DNA of 64,000 bases from Pseudobdellovibrionaceae bacterium (GTDB lineage: Bacteria > Bdellovibrionota > Bdellovibrionia > Bdellovibrionales > Bdellovibrionaceae): positions 124,001 to 188,000 of the forward strand of contig JADJYV010000013.1 of assembly GCA_016719575.1 (NCBI GenBank), read 5' to 3'. Under the pieces are notes generated by a model, which was given only the letters and a program-made list of their open reading frames with translations, was not told the DNA's origin and did no database searches. Positions 8,298-16,288 of the stretch are shown here, piece by piece. The translations under genes were made by a program, and so were the position numbers. Each line of letters begins with the position of its first letter. Positions within the stretch are counted from its first letter, which is position 1.

Positions 8298-9425
8298 ATG
8301 AAAAAGTTATTCGTAATTGCAGCAGTGACATTGGCATCAGGTGCCGCATTTGCTTCTAAGGCTCGCCTATCAGCTTTGGGCAATGGCGCTCATCTGTCAG
8401 ATGCTCAAACAATTTTCCAGAATCCAGCAGATATGACTCTGTGGGGAGACTGGGCAACTTTTGAGATGGGAACCGCAGGCGGTCCGTTCACATACACTCC
8501 GAATGCAGCAAACACAGCAACAACCGGCCACGAGGGTGGATTGGTTCGTTCTGCTGGCGATGCTCGCTGGGGCTTCTACATGGGGCATAAGTCACCAACG
8601 GCATCTTTATCACGAAGTAACGCTTGGACTGGCGGCGCGGGAACTATCCTTTCTGAAGAGAACCCAATTGAAGTGTTTTACGCTCAAAAAGCGGATCTTA
8701 GCTGGGGCGCATCGATGTTCTATTCAAACTCAGATAAGAAGTCTTCAAAGTTGAAGCAGGACACGATGGGGCTTCGCGTGGGTGCTCGTGCGGCTATGTG
8801 GGATGCTTGGTTAAACGTGGGCCTTTCTAACAATGCAAAAGACGAGTCCAATGCTGCTTCTATCAAAGAAATTAAGAGCAATTCTGCTTTCAAATTGGGT
8901 GGCGGATATAGCTTTGACTCTTTGTATGTTTACGGCAGTTACGCATCTTCTGGTTTCAAAGGATCTGCGGCTGGAACTGATACTTCAGATGTATCGGGCT
9001 CTCAAATGGCTGTTGGTGTTATCGACACAATGAAGAAAGATGGTACTGATTTCTTTTACGGTGTTTCCTACCAAATGGATTCTTACAAAAATAAAACTGG
9101 CACAGAGACTAAGTCTGATGCGACTTACATGCCAGTTGTTATAGGTATCGAAGCTGATGCGAACTCTTGGATGGTTCTTCGCGCGTCTGTAACTCAGAAC
9201 GTTGTTTTGGGAACTATCAAAGACGAAACAGGGATTATTGCGGCTGGTGCTGCAACAACTGAAGCTGACACATGGAACAACTCTACAACTGTAGCAACCG
9301 GCGCAGGTATCAAGTTCAACAAGTTTACGCTTGATGGATCGATTGGCACAAGCACTGCTGGTACTCGTGGTGTAATCGACGCCTCAAACCTTTTGGCAAA
9401 CGCTTCTTTGACTTACATGTTCTAA
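8298..9425 (+). CDS. Outer-membrane beta-barrel protein
   Basis: 375 residues beginning with a clear signal peptide (MKKLFVIAAVTLASGAAFAS). The mature part is rich in Gly, Ser, Thr and aromatic residues in alternating patterns and ends in SLTYMF; a terminal Phe is the usual signal for the barrel-assembly machinery. It is therefore likely a porin-like barrel, possibly abundant, but I cannot name the family. The open frame extends to 8163, but the ATG at 8298 has AAAGGATG upstream and begins the signal peptide. It is monocistronic and ends at a strong terminator. A start in the extension would place a hydrophobic segment before the signal peptide, which is unlikely. Confidence 0.82.
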   Translation: MKKLFVIAAVTLASGAAFASKARLSALGNGAHLSDAQTIFQNPADMTLWGDWATFEMGTAGGPFTYTPNAANTATTGHEGGLVRSAGDARWGFYMGHKSPTASLSRSNAWTGGAGTILSEENPIEVFYAQKADLSWGASMFYSNSDKKSSKLKQDTMGLRVGARAAMWDAWLNVGLSNNAKDESNAASIKEIKSNSAFKLGGGYSFDSLYVYGSYASSGFKGSAAGTDTSDVSGSQMAVGVIDTMKKDGTDFFYGVSYQMDSYKNKTGTETKSDATYMPVVIGIEADANSWMVLRASVTQNVVLGTIKDETGIIAAGAATTEADTWNNSTTVATGAGIKFNKFTLDGSIGTSTAGTRGVIDASNLLANASLTYMF

Positions 9426-9450
9426 TTTAGAACCTGATAGGCTCAAGAGA

Positions 9451-9481
9451 AAAGGCTCTATGGAAACATAGAGCCTTTTTC
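9451..9481 (+). terminator. Rho-independent terminator after outer-membrane gene
   Basis: A 13-bp perfect stem (9451-9463 with 9468-9480) closed by a GAAA tetraloop runs into a T-rich end. It begins 26 bases after the stop codon of the barrel protein. Confidence 0.93.
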
Positions 9482-9613
9482 ATTTTAAAGGATGAAAACA
9501 AAAAGGTAGCCTCGAAAGCGTCGTCCTTGCTCGCAACTCCAAGTTTAAAGCCTGGCCGCCCACTTACCAGGACTTTGGTAAAGTACCAAGCCCAATAGAA
9601 CCTATCTAAAAAC
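9482..9613. other. Spacer without recognisable feature
   Basis: About 130 bases after the terminator contain no ORF with a plausible start and no tRNA-like fold that I can see. A short CCAGGACTTTGG element near 9570 is a minor imperfect inverted repeat only. Confidence 0.3.
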
Positions 9614-9712
9614 CTAACTACAGCAGCTTAGCAATAATAAAAGAATGAGTGCTAAGACCTGCAGAATTTTTTCCGATAACCGAAAAGAAACCTGTCTGGG
9701 TTTTCTCTTCAT
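9614..9712 (-). CDS. Possible 32-residue hydrophobic small protein
   Basis: ATG at 9712 is preceded by a near-ideal AGGAGG with a 5-base gap to the start. The product has a basic N-terminus (MKRKPRQVSFRLSEK) and a C-terminal hydrophobic run ending LLSCCS, so it could insert in the membrane as a single helix. No domain is recognised. The strong ribosome-binding site is the main support. The same 11-base AAGGAGGATCC precedes another small basic ORF at 56724. It lies downstream of the nuclease operon, past a hairpin. Confidence 0.4.
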   Translation of the reverse strand: MKRKPRQVSFRLSEKILQVLALILLLLLSCCS

Positions 9713-9749
9713 GGGATCCTCCTTTGTGTGAAGGAGTCTCTCATCCATA

Positions 9750-9774
9750 AAAGCGGCTTTCGAGGCCGCTTTTG
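9750..9774 (-). terminator. Hairpin terminator downstream of the nuclease operon
   Basis: AAAAGCGGC and GCCGCTTTT form a 9-bp stem with a 7-base loop. On the minus strand it lies about 80 bases beyond the nuclease stop codon (9853) and ends in TTTT, so it probably terminates the transporter-nuclease transcript. It is symmetric and could act on either strand. Confidence 0.7.
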
Positions 9775-9852
9775 TCGTCTGCAAGGCCGGGTCCGCAACT
9801 AGGTTCAAATTAAGAACTTTTTGGGTGATTGGGATCCGACTTTCGAAGAAAG

Positions 9853-10938
9853 TTATTTTTTCTTTTCAGTTTCTGGCGACTTTGGTGCCACAAAATAATC
9901 CGGTGCTACGAAGTCCACGGTCAGCGGATATTTATAGATCTTGCTTGAAGATAGAGTTGGGCGACCGGCTTCAACATAGGCCTCATCCCAGAGCTTCGCA
10001 AGAAGTAGAGCTGAGCGAGATAGCTCTGTGACAATGGTTTTGTTAAATTTTTTATATCCGATTGCAGCACTTTCTCGTTCTGCAGGAGTGCGTAGCTGTA
10101 GGCCTTTTTCGTTGCTCACCGAAGAAGGTTTCTTAACCGGATCGAGTTTGAATAATAGCTTAAGCTCTTCAGCCGAGACTTCGCTGAGGGCGCGCATTTT
10201 TTCGATGGTAGTTTTGGGCTTCAAAAAATTAATATTTTTTTGAGTGCGCGCTTCGTTAAGAACACGTGCTTGTAAGTCGCCATCGAATTGACTGACGACC
10301 TCGTCTTCATAATAAGCATGAAGGCCTCCGTGTCCCGTTTCATAACCATCATAGTTTGAAGTGTTATGAAGTGGTTGTGAAGCATCACCCACAAAATGCC
10401 CCATCAAGCCTAAACTGACGACCATTTCGTAGACGGCCTTATTGTATGGAAGGCTGTCATCTGTTGCTTCCTTTTGATTTTTGGGTGCTTCGGCTTTTTG
10501 CAGATCTTTGTTGAATTCTAAAAAGCGCCGATAGAATTGGTCCGCTCTCCACCAAACAGATCCAAACTCGCTGGGGACATTGTATATCGTTGCATCTTTT
10601 TTATAGAGATTTGGTTTGCCTGTGTAAGTTTCGATAAGTGTGTTGAAGTTGGCGGGCACTTCAGAAATTTTTAGTCCCGTGATTTCCACATCAAGAAAGT
10701 GAGTTGGGTTGCCGAGCTTTGTTTGTTCAGAACCGAGAGAGCGCCAATAGAAGTCGGGCATATTGCAGAGATGTCCCATCATTTGCGGCTTGTTTTTTAA
10801 ATATTCTTTGAGCCCTGGTTCTTTTACTAGGAATACTGCAGCTTCACAAATGGCTGCATGTCCCCGACCGCCCCAGCTATAACTTAATGAGGGAACTCCC
10901 AAGACAAGGGCTAAGAAAACTAACAAGATATTTTTCAT
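9853..10938 (-). CDS. Secreted S1/P1-type nuclease
   Basis: 361 residues with a signal peptide (MKNILLVFLALVLGVPSLSYS) predicted to end just before WGGRGH. This matters because S1/P1 nucleases use the mature N-terminal Trp and the nearby His as zinc ligands. Further zinc-site motifs are present: NMPDF, HFLDVE, MGHFVGDASQPLH (the HxxxD cluster) and GLHAYYEDE. Family members are trinuclear-zinc enzymes cutting single-stranded DNA and RNA to 5'-nucleotides, and some are 3'-nucleotidases. The ATG overlaps the upstream permease stop as ATGA, so it is translationally coupled to a nucleoside-type ABC transporter. Acting outside the inner membrane, it could supply nucleotides for uptake after dephosphorylation; this link is inferred. 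Confidence 0.93.
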   Translation of the reverse strand: MKNILLVFLALVLGVPSLSYSWGGRGHAAICEAAVFLVKEPGLKEYLKNKPQMMGHLCNMPDFYWRSLGSEQTKLGNPTHFLDVEITGLKISEVPANFNTLIETYTGKPNLYKKDATIYNVPSEFGSVWWRADQFYRRFLEFNKDLQKAEAPKNQKEATDDSLPYNKAVYEMVVSLGLMGHFVGDASQPLHNTSNYDGYETGHGGLHAYYEDEVVSQFDGDLQARVLNEARTQKNINFLKPKTTIEKMRALSEVSAEELKLLFKLDPVKKPSSVSNEKGLQLRTPAERESAAIGYKKFNKTIVTELSRSALLLAKLWDEAYVEAGRPTLSSSKIYKYPLTVDFVAPDYFVAPKSPETEKKK

Positions 10939-11816
10939 TCGTAAACCTTTCCTAATGCTTTTGGCGATTCGCTTTTTCCAAAAAATCCAGCAACTGCAAT
11001 GACAGTCACAAAATATGGTAAAATTTGAATAAATTGAACTGGAACTTCAAAACCGGCGACTTGCACCCCCTGCAGGCGCATCTGCAAGGCATCGGTTAGG
11101 CCAAAAAACAAACAGGCCGCGCAGGTCTGGAGCGGTTTCCAGCGTCCAAAAATCAAAGCTGCAAGAGCCATAAATCCGCGTCCACTCGTCATCAGCGGTG
11201 AGTAAGAAGATGCCAAAAAAGTTGATAAGCTGGCACCACCGATTGAGGCTAAACCTCCACTTAAAATAACACTTACCCATCTTACTTTTCGAACATTGAT
11301 TCCGGCAGAAGCCAAAGCTTCCGGATGTTCACCTGCAAATTGCACCCACAGGCCAGAGTATGTTTGGTAAAACCAGTAAGTCAGAGACGCAACAAGCAGG
11401 AGTGCGAGAACAATGGGTTCAAAATTGAAACGATCTTCTAAGGGGATACTTGGAGTTGACCCGGTCGAGTTAAAAAGTATTTTTGTAAAAAAAGGCATAG
11501 CGCCGACAGTTAAAATATTGATGGCGGTACCTGTCACAATTTGATCACCTTTGAACTCAATAACAAAGAGTGCATAGAGGGCTCCAACGAAAGCTCCTAC
11601 TCCCAAAGCAACGAAAGCAGCGAGCCAGGCAGAGTGGGTATAGAAGGCAATGACAGCAGCGGTGAAGGCGCCGACTAACATAAAACCCTCGAGGGCAATG
11701 TTGACGACACCGGCGCGTTCGCTTAGCAATCCACCCATCGATGCAAAAATCATTGGAGTTGCCATTCGGAGCGTCGCTAGGAGCAACGAGATTAATGGTA
11801 GTAAAATCTCGGTCAT
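10935..11816 (-). CDS. Nucleoside-type ABC transporter permease (second)
   Basis: A 293-residue, highly hydrophobic permease of the BPD_transp_2 class found with BmpA-type binding proteins (NupQ/YufQ-like). The early LLSERAGVVNIALEGFMLVGA region is characteristic of this group, and the later YSPLMTSGRGFMALAALIFG matches the cytoplasmic coupling region. I chose the ATG at 11816 because it overlaps the preceding stop as ATGA and has AAGGAG 8 bases upstream; the frame extends to 11849. It forms the membrane channel with the adjacent permease, energised by the twin-domain ATPase. Exact substrate (nucleosides or bases) is inferred from the family and the neighbouring nuclease. Confidence 0.88.
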   Translation of the reverse strand: MTEILLPLISLLLATLRMATPMIFASMGGLLSERAGVVNIALEGFMLVGAFTAAVIAFYTHSAWLAAFVALGVGAFVGALYALFVIEFKGDQIVTGTAINILTVGAMPFFTKILFNSTGSTPSIPLEDRFNFEPIVLALLLVASLTYWFYQTYSGLWVQFAGEHPEALASAGINVRKVRWVSVILSGGLASIGGASLSTFLASSYSPLMTSGRGFMALAALIFGRWKPLQTCAACLFFGLTDALQMRLQGVQVAGFEVPVQFIQILPYFVTVIAVAGFFGKSESPKALGKVYE

Positions 11817-12844
11817 TTGTCTTTTCTCCTTCGGTTGCTCCAGCTCCATAGTCCGTGAGAGGTTACGCCCAGTATTATCAAACTCTGTATTATTTTAGAA
11901 AAATCTCGAGTGATTGTTGTGGTCTCTAGGTCTAAATCCGACGCTCCCTTGTGGAGGGCGCCCATTAAAAAAGCGGCAAAAATAACTCCTATAGGATGGT
12001 TTCGAGCCAAAAGTGCTACGGCAATTCCAACAAATCCATAGTCAGCAGAAAAGCCAATTTTAAACTGCCCAGAACTCCCCATCACCTCCGAGAGAGAAAC
12101 GAAGCCGGCAAGTGCTCCCGCTAAACACAGAGCTATGATTTTAATATTTTTTTCTGAAATGCCTGCGCGATTGGCGGCATCAGGATTGTATCCTACGGTT
12201 CGAAGCTCGAAACCGAAAGTAGTCTTCCACAGCAGGACCCAGACACCGATGGCGGTCATTATTGCAACGATGAGGGCCATGCTGACAGGTGTATCTGGAA
12301 AAAAGCGTGCAATGGGATCATAGTCCTTGAGCATGTATCCAGATCCAACTAAAGCGCTTTCTGGATTTTGCGAATTGGGATTCGGCATCACGTGCAGTAC
12401 AAACCAGCTAGCAATTCCAGCGGCAATAAAATTCAACATAATAGTCACGACGACTTCATGACTTCCACGCACAGCTTTGAGCCATCCGGCGATAAACCCC
12501 CAGAGAGCACCTACAAGTAGCGCCACCATGAGTGCGAGCAACGGGGCGAATGGAAACGAAAGACTGGGGAGTGCAACTCCTAAAGCGGTGGCGGCCAGAG
12601 TCGCCATTGTCAATTGGCCCTCGGCTCCGATATTAAAAAGACCTGCATGAAACGCGACGGCCACAGAAAGTCCGCAAAAAACAAGCGGAGTCGTGTAAAA
12701 CAAAGTGAGGCCCAAATCGTAGCGCGAGCCAAAAGCACTCTTAAACAAAATACTAGCGATATAAAGAGGGTTTTCGCCTGCGAAGAGCGTTAACGAAAGT
12801 GCGAAGATTAAGCCCAAGAAGAAACCTGCCAGGGTTTTTTTCAT
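11813..12844 (-). CDS. Nucleoside-type ABC transporter permease (first)
   Basis: 343 residues with about eight to ten hydrophobic segments, BPD_transp_2 class (NupP/YufP-like). Recognisable blocks are LFNIGAEGQLTMATLAATALG and LRTVGYNPDAANRAGIS (the coupling helix region), and NHPIGVIFAAFLMGALHKGA. It starts at ATG 12844, overlapping the ATPase stop by ATGA, and ends overlapping the next permease. With that partner it forms a heterodimeric channel. Confidence 0.88.
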   Translation of the reverse strand: MKKTLAGFFLGLIFALSLTLFAGENPLYIASILFKSAFGSRYDLGLTLFYTTPLVFCGLSVAVAFHAGLFNIGAEGQLTMATLAATALGVALPSLSFPFAPLLALMVALLVGALWGFIAGWLKAVRGSHEVVVTIMLNFIAAGIASWFVLHVMPNPNSQNPESALVGSGYMLKDYDPIARFFPDTPVSMALIVAIMTAIGVWVLLWKTTFGFELRTVGYNPDAANRAGISEKNIKIIALCLAGALAGFVSLSEVMGSSGQFKIGFSADYGFVGIAVALLARNHPIGVIFAAFLMGALHKGASDLDLETTTITRDFSKIIQSLIILGVTSHGLWSWSNRRRKDK

Positions 12845-14361
12845 GTGTGGCCACCCATTGCTGAGCCAATTGCAATTTCATTATAGCCATTTTTTCGATC
12901 GAACTCGGCAACAAGTTGTCCCTTAAACAAAACTAGAATACGATCAGCGAGCGTCATGAGTTCTTCCAGTTCAGAAGACACCAGAAGCACGGCAGCGCCA
13001 CTATTGCGGGAATTCAAAAGTTGTTCGTGAATAAACTCAACAGCTCCGATATCGACGCCTCGAGTGGGTTTTGCTGCTAAAATTATTTGTGGATTGGTTT
13101 GCAATTCACGTGCAACCACAAGTTTTTGCTGGTTACCGCCGGACATGCTGCCAACAGATTTCTCAATTTGTCGCGGCCGTATATCAAAGGATTCCATCGC
13201 AGCAGCAGTTTTTTTAAAAATATTCTTAAATCTTAAGAATCCGAATTGCGAATATTCGCGAGAGCGTTGGTAACCAAGTATAAAATTCTCATAAGCAGGA
13301 CGAGAGGTTAAAACGCCGTAGCGAAGGCGGTCCTCTGGAAATGCAGAAAAACCAAGAGATCGGATGCGGGCCGTTGAGAGCCTGACGGAGGATATAGAGT
13401 TAATTTCAATTTGCCCCTTCAGCTTTAAAGAGCGAGGACTGAGTAACGATTGGATTAATTCGTCTTGACCATTTCCTTCGACGCCGGCGATGCCGAGAAT
13501 TTCTCCAGATTTTAATTCAAGGGAAAGGTTTTTTAGGGCGCTAAACTTATTCTGAACATTCAATCTAGAAATTTTTAAAATACTTTTTTGGTCAGAAACC
13601 TTTAGGCGTGGATGTGAATCTAGGTTTTTTAATTTTCGTCCCACCATATGTTCGGCCAATTGCTCAATTGAAGTTTGATGAATACTACTGTTAGCAACAA
13701 CGCGCCCACCTCGTAGAACCGTCACCGAGTCGGCGTTATTCATGACCTCTTTCAATTTATGGGTGATGATAATGATTGTGCGGCCCTCTTTTTTGAGTTT
13801 TTGTAGGTTTCTAAAAAGATCTACTATTTCAAGTGGGGTTAGAACAGCCGTCGGTTCATCCAGAATGATAATTTTTGAGTTTTGTGAAAGAATTTTTAGT
13901 AACTCAATACGTTGTTGAGTGCCAACTGAAAGCTGGCCAATGGGAGAGTCCCAATCAATATGAAATTGATACTCAGCTGCTAGATTCTGAAGTCGCTCCT
14001 TATGTTCTTTGCGATTTAACTTTTGAAAGGCGCTGGTGTTCTTTTCAAATAGTAAAATATTATCTAAAGCGCTGTGCGTCTCTGCGAGCATAAAGTGCTG
14101 ATGAACCATGCCGATGCCGCAGGTCATGGCATCAGCAGGAGATTGAAATTTGGCCACGGCCCCGCGGACTTTAATATGGCCTTTGTCTGGACGGTAAAAA
14201 CCAAAAAGAAGCTTCATTGAGGTTGACTTGCCGGCACCATTTTCGCCGACAATGGCATGAATGCAACCTTCTGCAATTTTAAAATGCAAATCTTCAGCTG
14301 CGTGAAACTCGCCGAAGGCTTTGTGAACTCCTACAAATTCAACTGCAGGTGTCGGCGTCAT
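12841..14361 (-). CDS. Nucleoside-type ABC transporter ATPase, two ABC domains
   Basis: 506 residues with two fused nucleotide-binding domains, as in the sugar/nucleoside importers (NupO/YufO/RbsA-like). Domain 1 (about 8-240) has GENGAGKST, the signature LSVGTQQRIELLK and Walker B IIILDEPT. Domain 2 (about 260-500) has a degenerate Walker A (GVEGNGQDE) but an intact SGGNQQKLVVAREL signature, the usual asymmetry of this family. It powers both permeases at the inner membrane. It begins 5 bases after the binding-protein stop without a strong ribosome-binding site, which suggests coupled translation. Confidence 0.93.
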   Translation of the reverse strand: MTPTPAVEFVGVHKAFGEFHAAEDLHFKIAEGCIHAIVGENGAGKSTSMKLLFGFYRPDKGHIKVRGAVAKFQSPADAMTCGIGMVHQHFMLAETHSALDNILLFEKNTSAFQKLNRKEHKERLQNLAAEYQFHIDWDSPIGQLSVGTQQRIELLKILSQNSKIIILDEPTAVLTPLEIVDLFRNLQKLKKEGRTIIIITHKLKEVMNNADSVTVLRGGRVVANSSIHQTSIEQLAEHMVGRKLKNLDSHPRLKVSDQKSILKISRLNVQNKFSALKNLSLELKSGEILGIAGVEGNGQDELIQSLLSPRSLKLKGQIEINSISSVRLSTARIRSLGFSAFPEDRLRYGVLTSRPAYENFILGYQRSREYSQFGFLRFKNIFKKTAAAMESFDIRPRQIEKSVGSMSGGNQQKLVVARELQTNPQIILAAKPTRGVDIGAVEFIHEQLLNSRNSGAAVLLVSSELEELMTLADRILVLFKGQLVAEFDRKNGYNEIAIGSAMGGHT

Positions 14362-14366
14362 GCGAG

Positions 14367-15350
14367 TTATTTCTTGCTCTGTTTATAATAATCTGGAACT
14401 TTAATTTTTCCAGAAAGAATTTGAGTTTTAATATCTTCAAGTTTGGCTATTAACTCTGGCGTGAGAATCTTTTCATTGTGTTTATCCAGAGCGTAGTCGA
14501 CCCCTTTATCCTTAAAGCCGTAGCGGACCACCCCAGGAGTGAATTTACTATTTTGCGTGTCTTGAATGGTGTTATATACGGCGACATCTACACGTTTCAT
14601 CATGCTAGTTAAGATGACCCCTGGCTTCATCCAATTTTGATTCGAATCTACCCCAATTCCAAGTTTGTTCTTTTCTTCAATCGCATCAAAAGCACCAGAA
14701 CCAGAAGCCCCTGCAGCAACAAAGATGATATCAACACCACTGCTTATTTGTGCCAGAGCTAGCTCTTTTGCTTTAGCGGGATTATTCCAGGCTTCACCTG
14801 TTACCCCAATGAAATTATTAACGACAGAGATTTTTGGATTTATAAATTTTGCCCCGGCTTCGTAACCAAGGCTAAATCTGCGAATCAGAGGAATATCCAT
14901 GCCGCCGATGAAGCCGACTTTTCCAGTCTTAGATTTTAGCGCGGCCAGGGCGCCGACAATAAACGAACCTTCGTGCTCCTCAAAGAGCAGAGAACGAACA
15001 TTGGGTGCTGCTACCTCTCCATCAACAAGAGCAAACTTAACATCGGGATGTTGGGCAGAGATTTTTTTGATAGCCTCTGTTTGAGCAAAACCAATTCCAA
15101 TTATGAGGTCGAATTTTTTTCGCGCAAAGGCACGATGAAGATTTTCAAGTGCCGTGACGTCGCTAGCTTCAACATACTTGAGTTCAATTTTGAGTTCTTT
15201 TTCTGCCTTTGTCGCGCCGGCATAGGCAGCGGAGTTAAAAGACTTATCGTCTTTTCCACCCTTATCAAGAACCAAGCCGACCTTGAGAGGTGCCGTCAGA
15301 GCAACCTCGCAGACTAAAAACGTAACGAAGAATATTAGGTGTTTTAGCAC
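14367..15350 (-). CDS. BmpA/Med-family substrate-binding protein
   Basis: 327 residues. The N-terminus is a signal peptide (MLKHLIFFVTFLVCEVALTA); the Cys does not sit in a good lipobox, so a soluble periplasmic protein is likelier than a lipoprotein. The mature protein starts KVGLVLDKGGKDDKSFN, the hallmark of the BmpA/TmpC/Med group of nucleoside-binding proteins, and continues with DLIIGIGFAQTEAI and GKVGFIGGMDIPLIRRF. It would deliver purine nucleosides or similar ligands to the downstream permeases. GTG start at 15350 with GGAG upstream. It is first of a five-gene operon; the divergent Crp-like gene starts 215 bases away. Confidence 0.92.
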   Translation of the reverse strand: MLKHLIFFVTFLVCEVALTAPLKVGLVLDKGGKDDKSFNSAAYAGATKAEKELKIELKYVEASDVTALENLHRAFARKKFDLIIGIGFAQTEAIKKISAQHPDVKFALVDGEVAAPNVRSLLFEEHEGSFIVGALAALKSKTGKVGFIGGMDIPLIRRFSLGYEAGAKFINPKISVVNNFIGVTGEAWNNPAKAKELALAQISSGVDIIFVAAGASGSGAFDAIEEKNKLGIGVDSNQNWMKPGVILTSMMKRVDVAVYNTIQDTQNSKFTPGVVRYGFKDKGVDYALDKHNEKILTPELIAKLEDIKTQILSGKIKVPDYYKQSKK

Positions 15351-15565
15351 GATAAGCTCCTGATTTTATTGGAAAAAGCATATCAAAAGTTGGTCGCAAT
15401 TTAGGCCACATGCCCAGGGGTGTCAAGGCAAATATATACCGGAAACATAACAACAAATTCTTGCTCTGTTCGTCGTTTTTAAAGGATTTGCAGGCTAACA
15501 ATAAGTACTCGCAGTTTATGGATATTCAGTGGCGATTAAAATTATGCATGCATAGGAGGTTTGCG

Positions 15566-16288
15566 ATGCAAACACAGTTAGTTCTAAATGCCGGTGTCGT
15601 TGGCTCTATTGGCGGCAACGACGTTAGCACAGTTGTGCCGAGAGGTTCCGCATTGCCTTATGAGGTGATACCGCTCAAAGAAGGAGACATTCTTTTCAAG
15701 GAAGGAGATTTATCGAGAGGTCTTTACTACATTCACAGTGGCTCAGTGAAGGTTGTGGTGAATAGAAATTTGACCAGAGGGCGAACAGCTTCTCCAGAAT
15801 ATTTAACCAAACTTGTCTCGCCCGGGGAGTTTTTTGGATACAAGGAGTTGATCCGCGGAACACCGTCAAATTCGATGGCAAAGGCAATCAAAGGGACGAC
15901 AGTATGGCTTTACCCCAGGGAGACTGTTTTAAATGGAATCCAGCAGGCGTCGCCACTGCTGAAGATGCTTCTTCAACAGCTCGCAACAGATATCGAAACT
16001 TACGAAATCACAAATCAACTTCATTACTTGGCCTCAGTTCAAGAGCGGATAGCTTATCAGTTGGTCGTTCTCGCGGAAAAATTTGGAAATGAGACAAGCG
16101 CAGGTATTTCGTTGAATCTAAAACTGACTCGCAATGAGTTTGCCCAGTTAGCGAGTACGATTAATGAATCATTTTCCCGGCACTTGACTGACTTTAAAAA
16201 TGAAGGACTGATAGACATCAGCGGCAAAAAAATTATTATCAAAAATCTTAAAGGGTTAATGTCTAAGTCAGGAAACTTTAAAGTCTAA
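15566..16288 (+). CDS. Crp/Fnr-family transcriptional regulator
   Basis: 240 residues. An N-terminal cyclic-nucleotide-binding-type beta-roll (GDILFKEGDLSRGLYYIHSG, about residues 37-56, then GEFFGYKELI) is joined by a long dimerisation helix to a C-terminal winged helix (LTRNEFAQLASTINESFSRH, about residues 187-206). No cysteine cluster for an Fe-S centre is visible, so it is not a classical Fnr; the effector is unknown. The ATG at 15566 has AGGAGG 7 bases upstream; the frame runs open to 15410. It is divergent from the nuclease-transporter operon and may regulate it, which is inference. Its 3' end overlaps the convergent protease gene by 11 bases. Confidence 0.88.
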   Translation: MQTQLVLNAGVVGSIGGNDVSTVVPRGSALPYEVIPLKEGDILFKEGDLSRGLYYIHSGSVKVVVNRNLTRGRTASPEYLTKLVSPGEFFGYKELIRGTPSNSMAKAIKGTTVWLYPRETVLNGIQQASPLLKMLLQQLATDIETYEITNQLHYLASVQERIAYQLVVLAEKFGNETSAGISLNLKLTRNEFAQLASTINESFSRHLTDFKNEGLIDISGKKIIIKNLKGLMSKSGNFKV

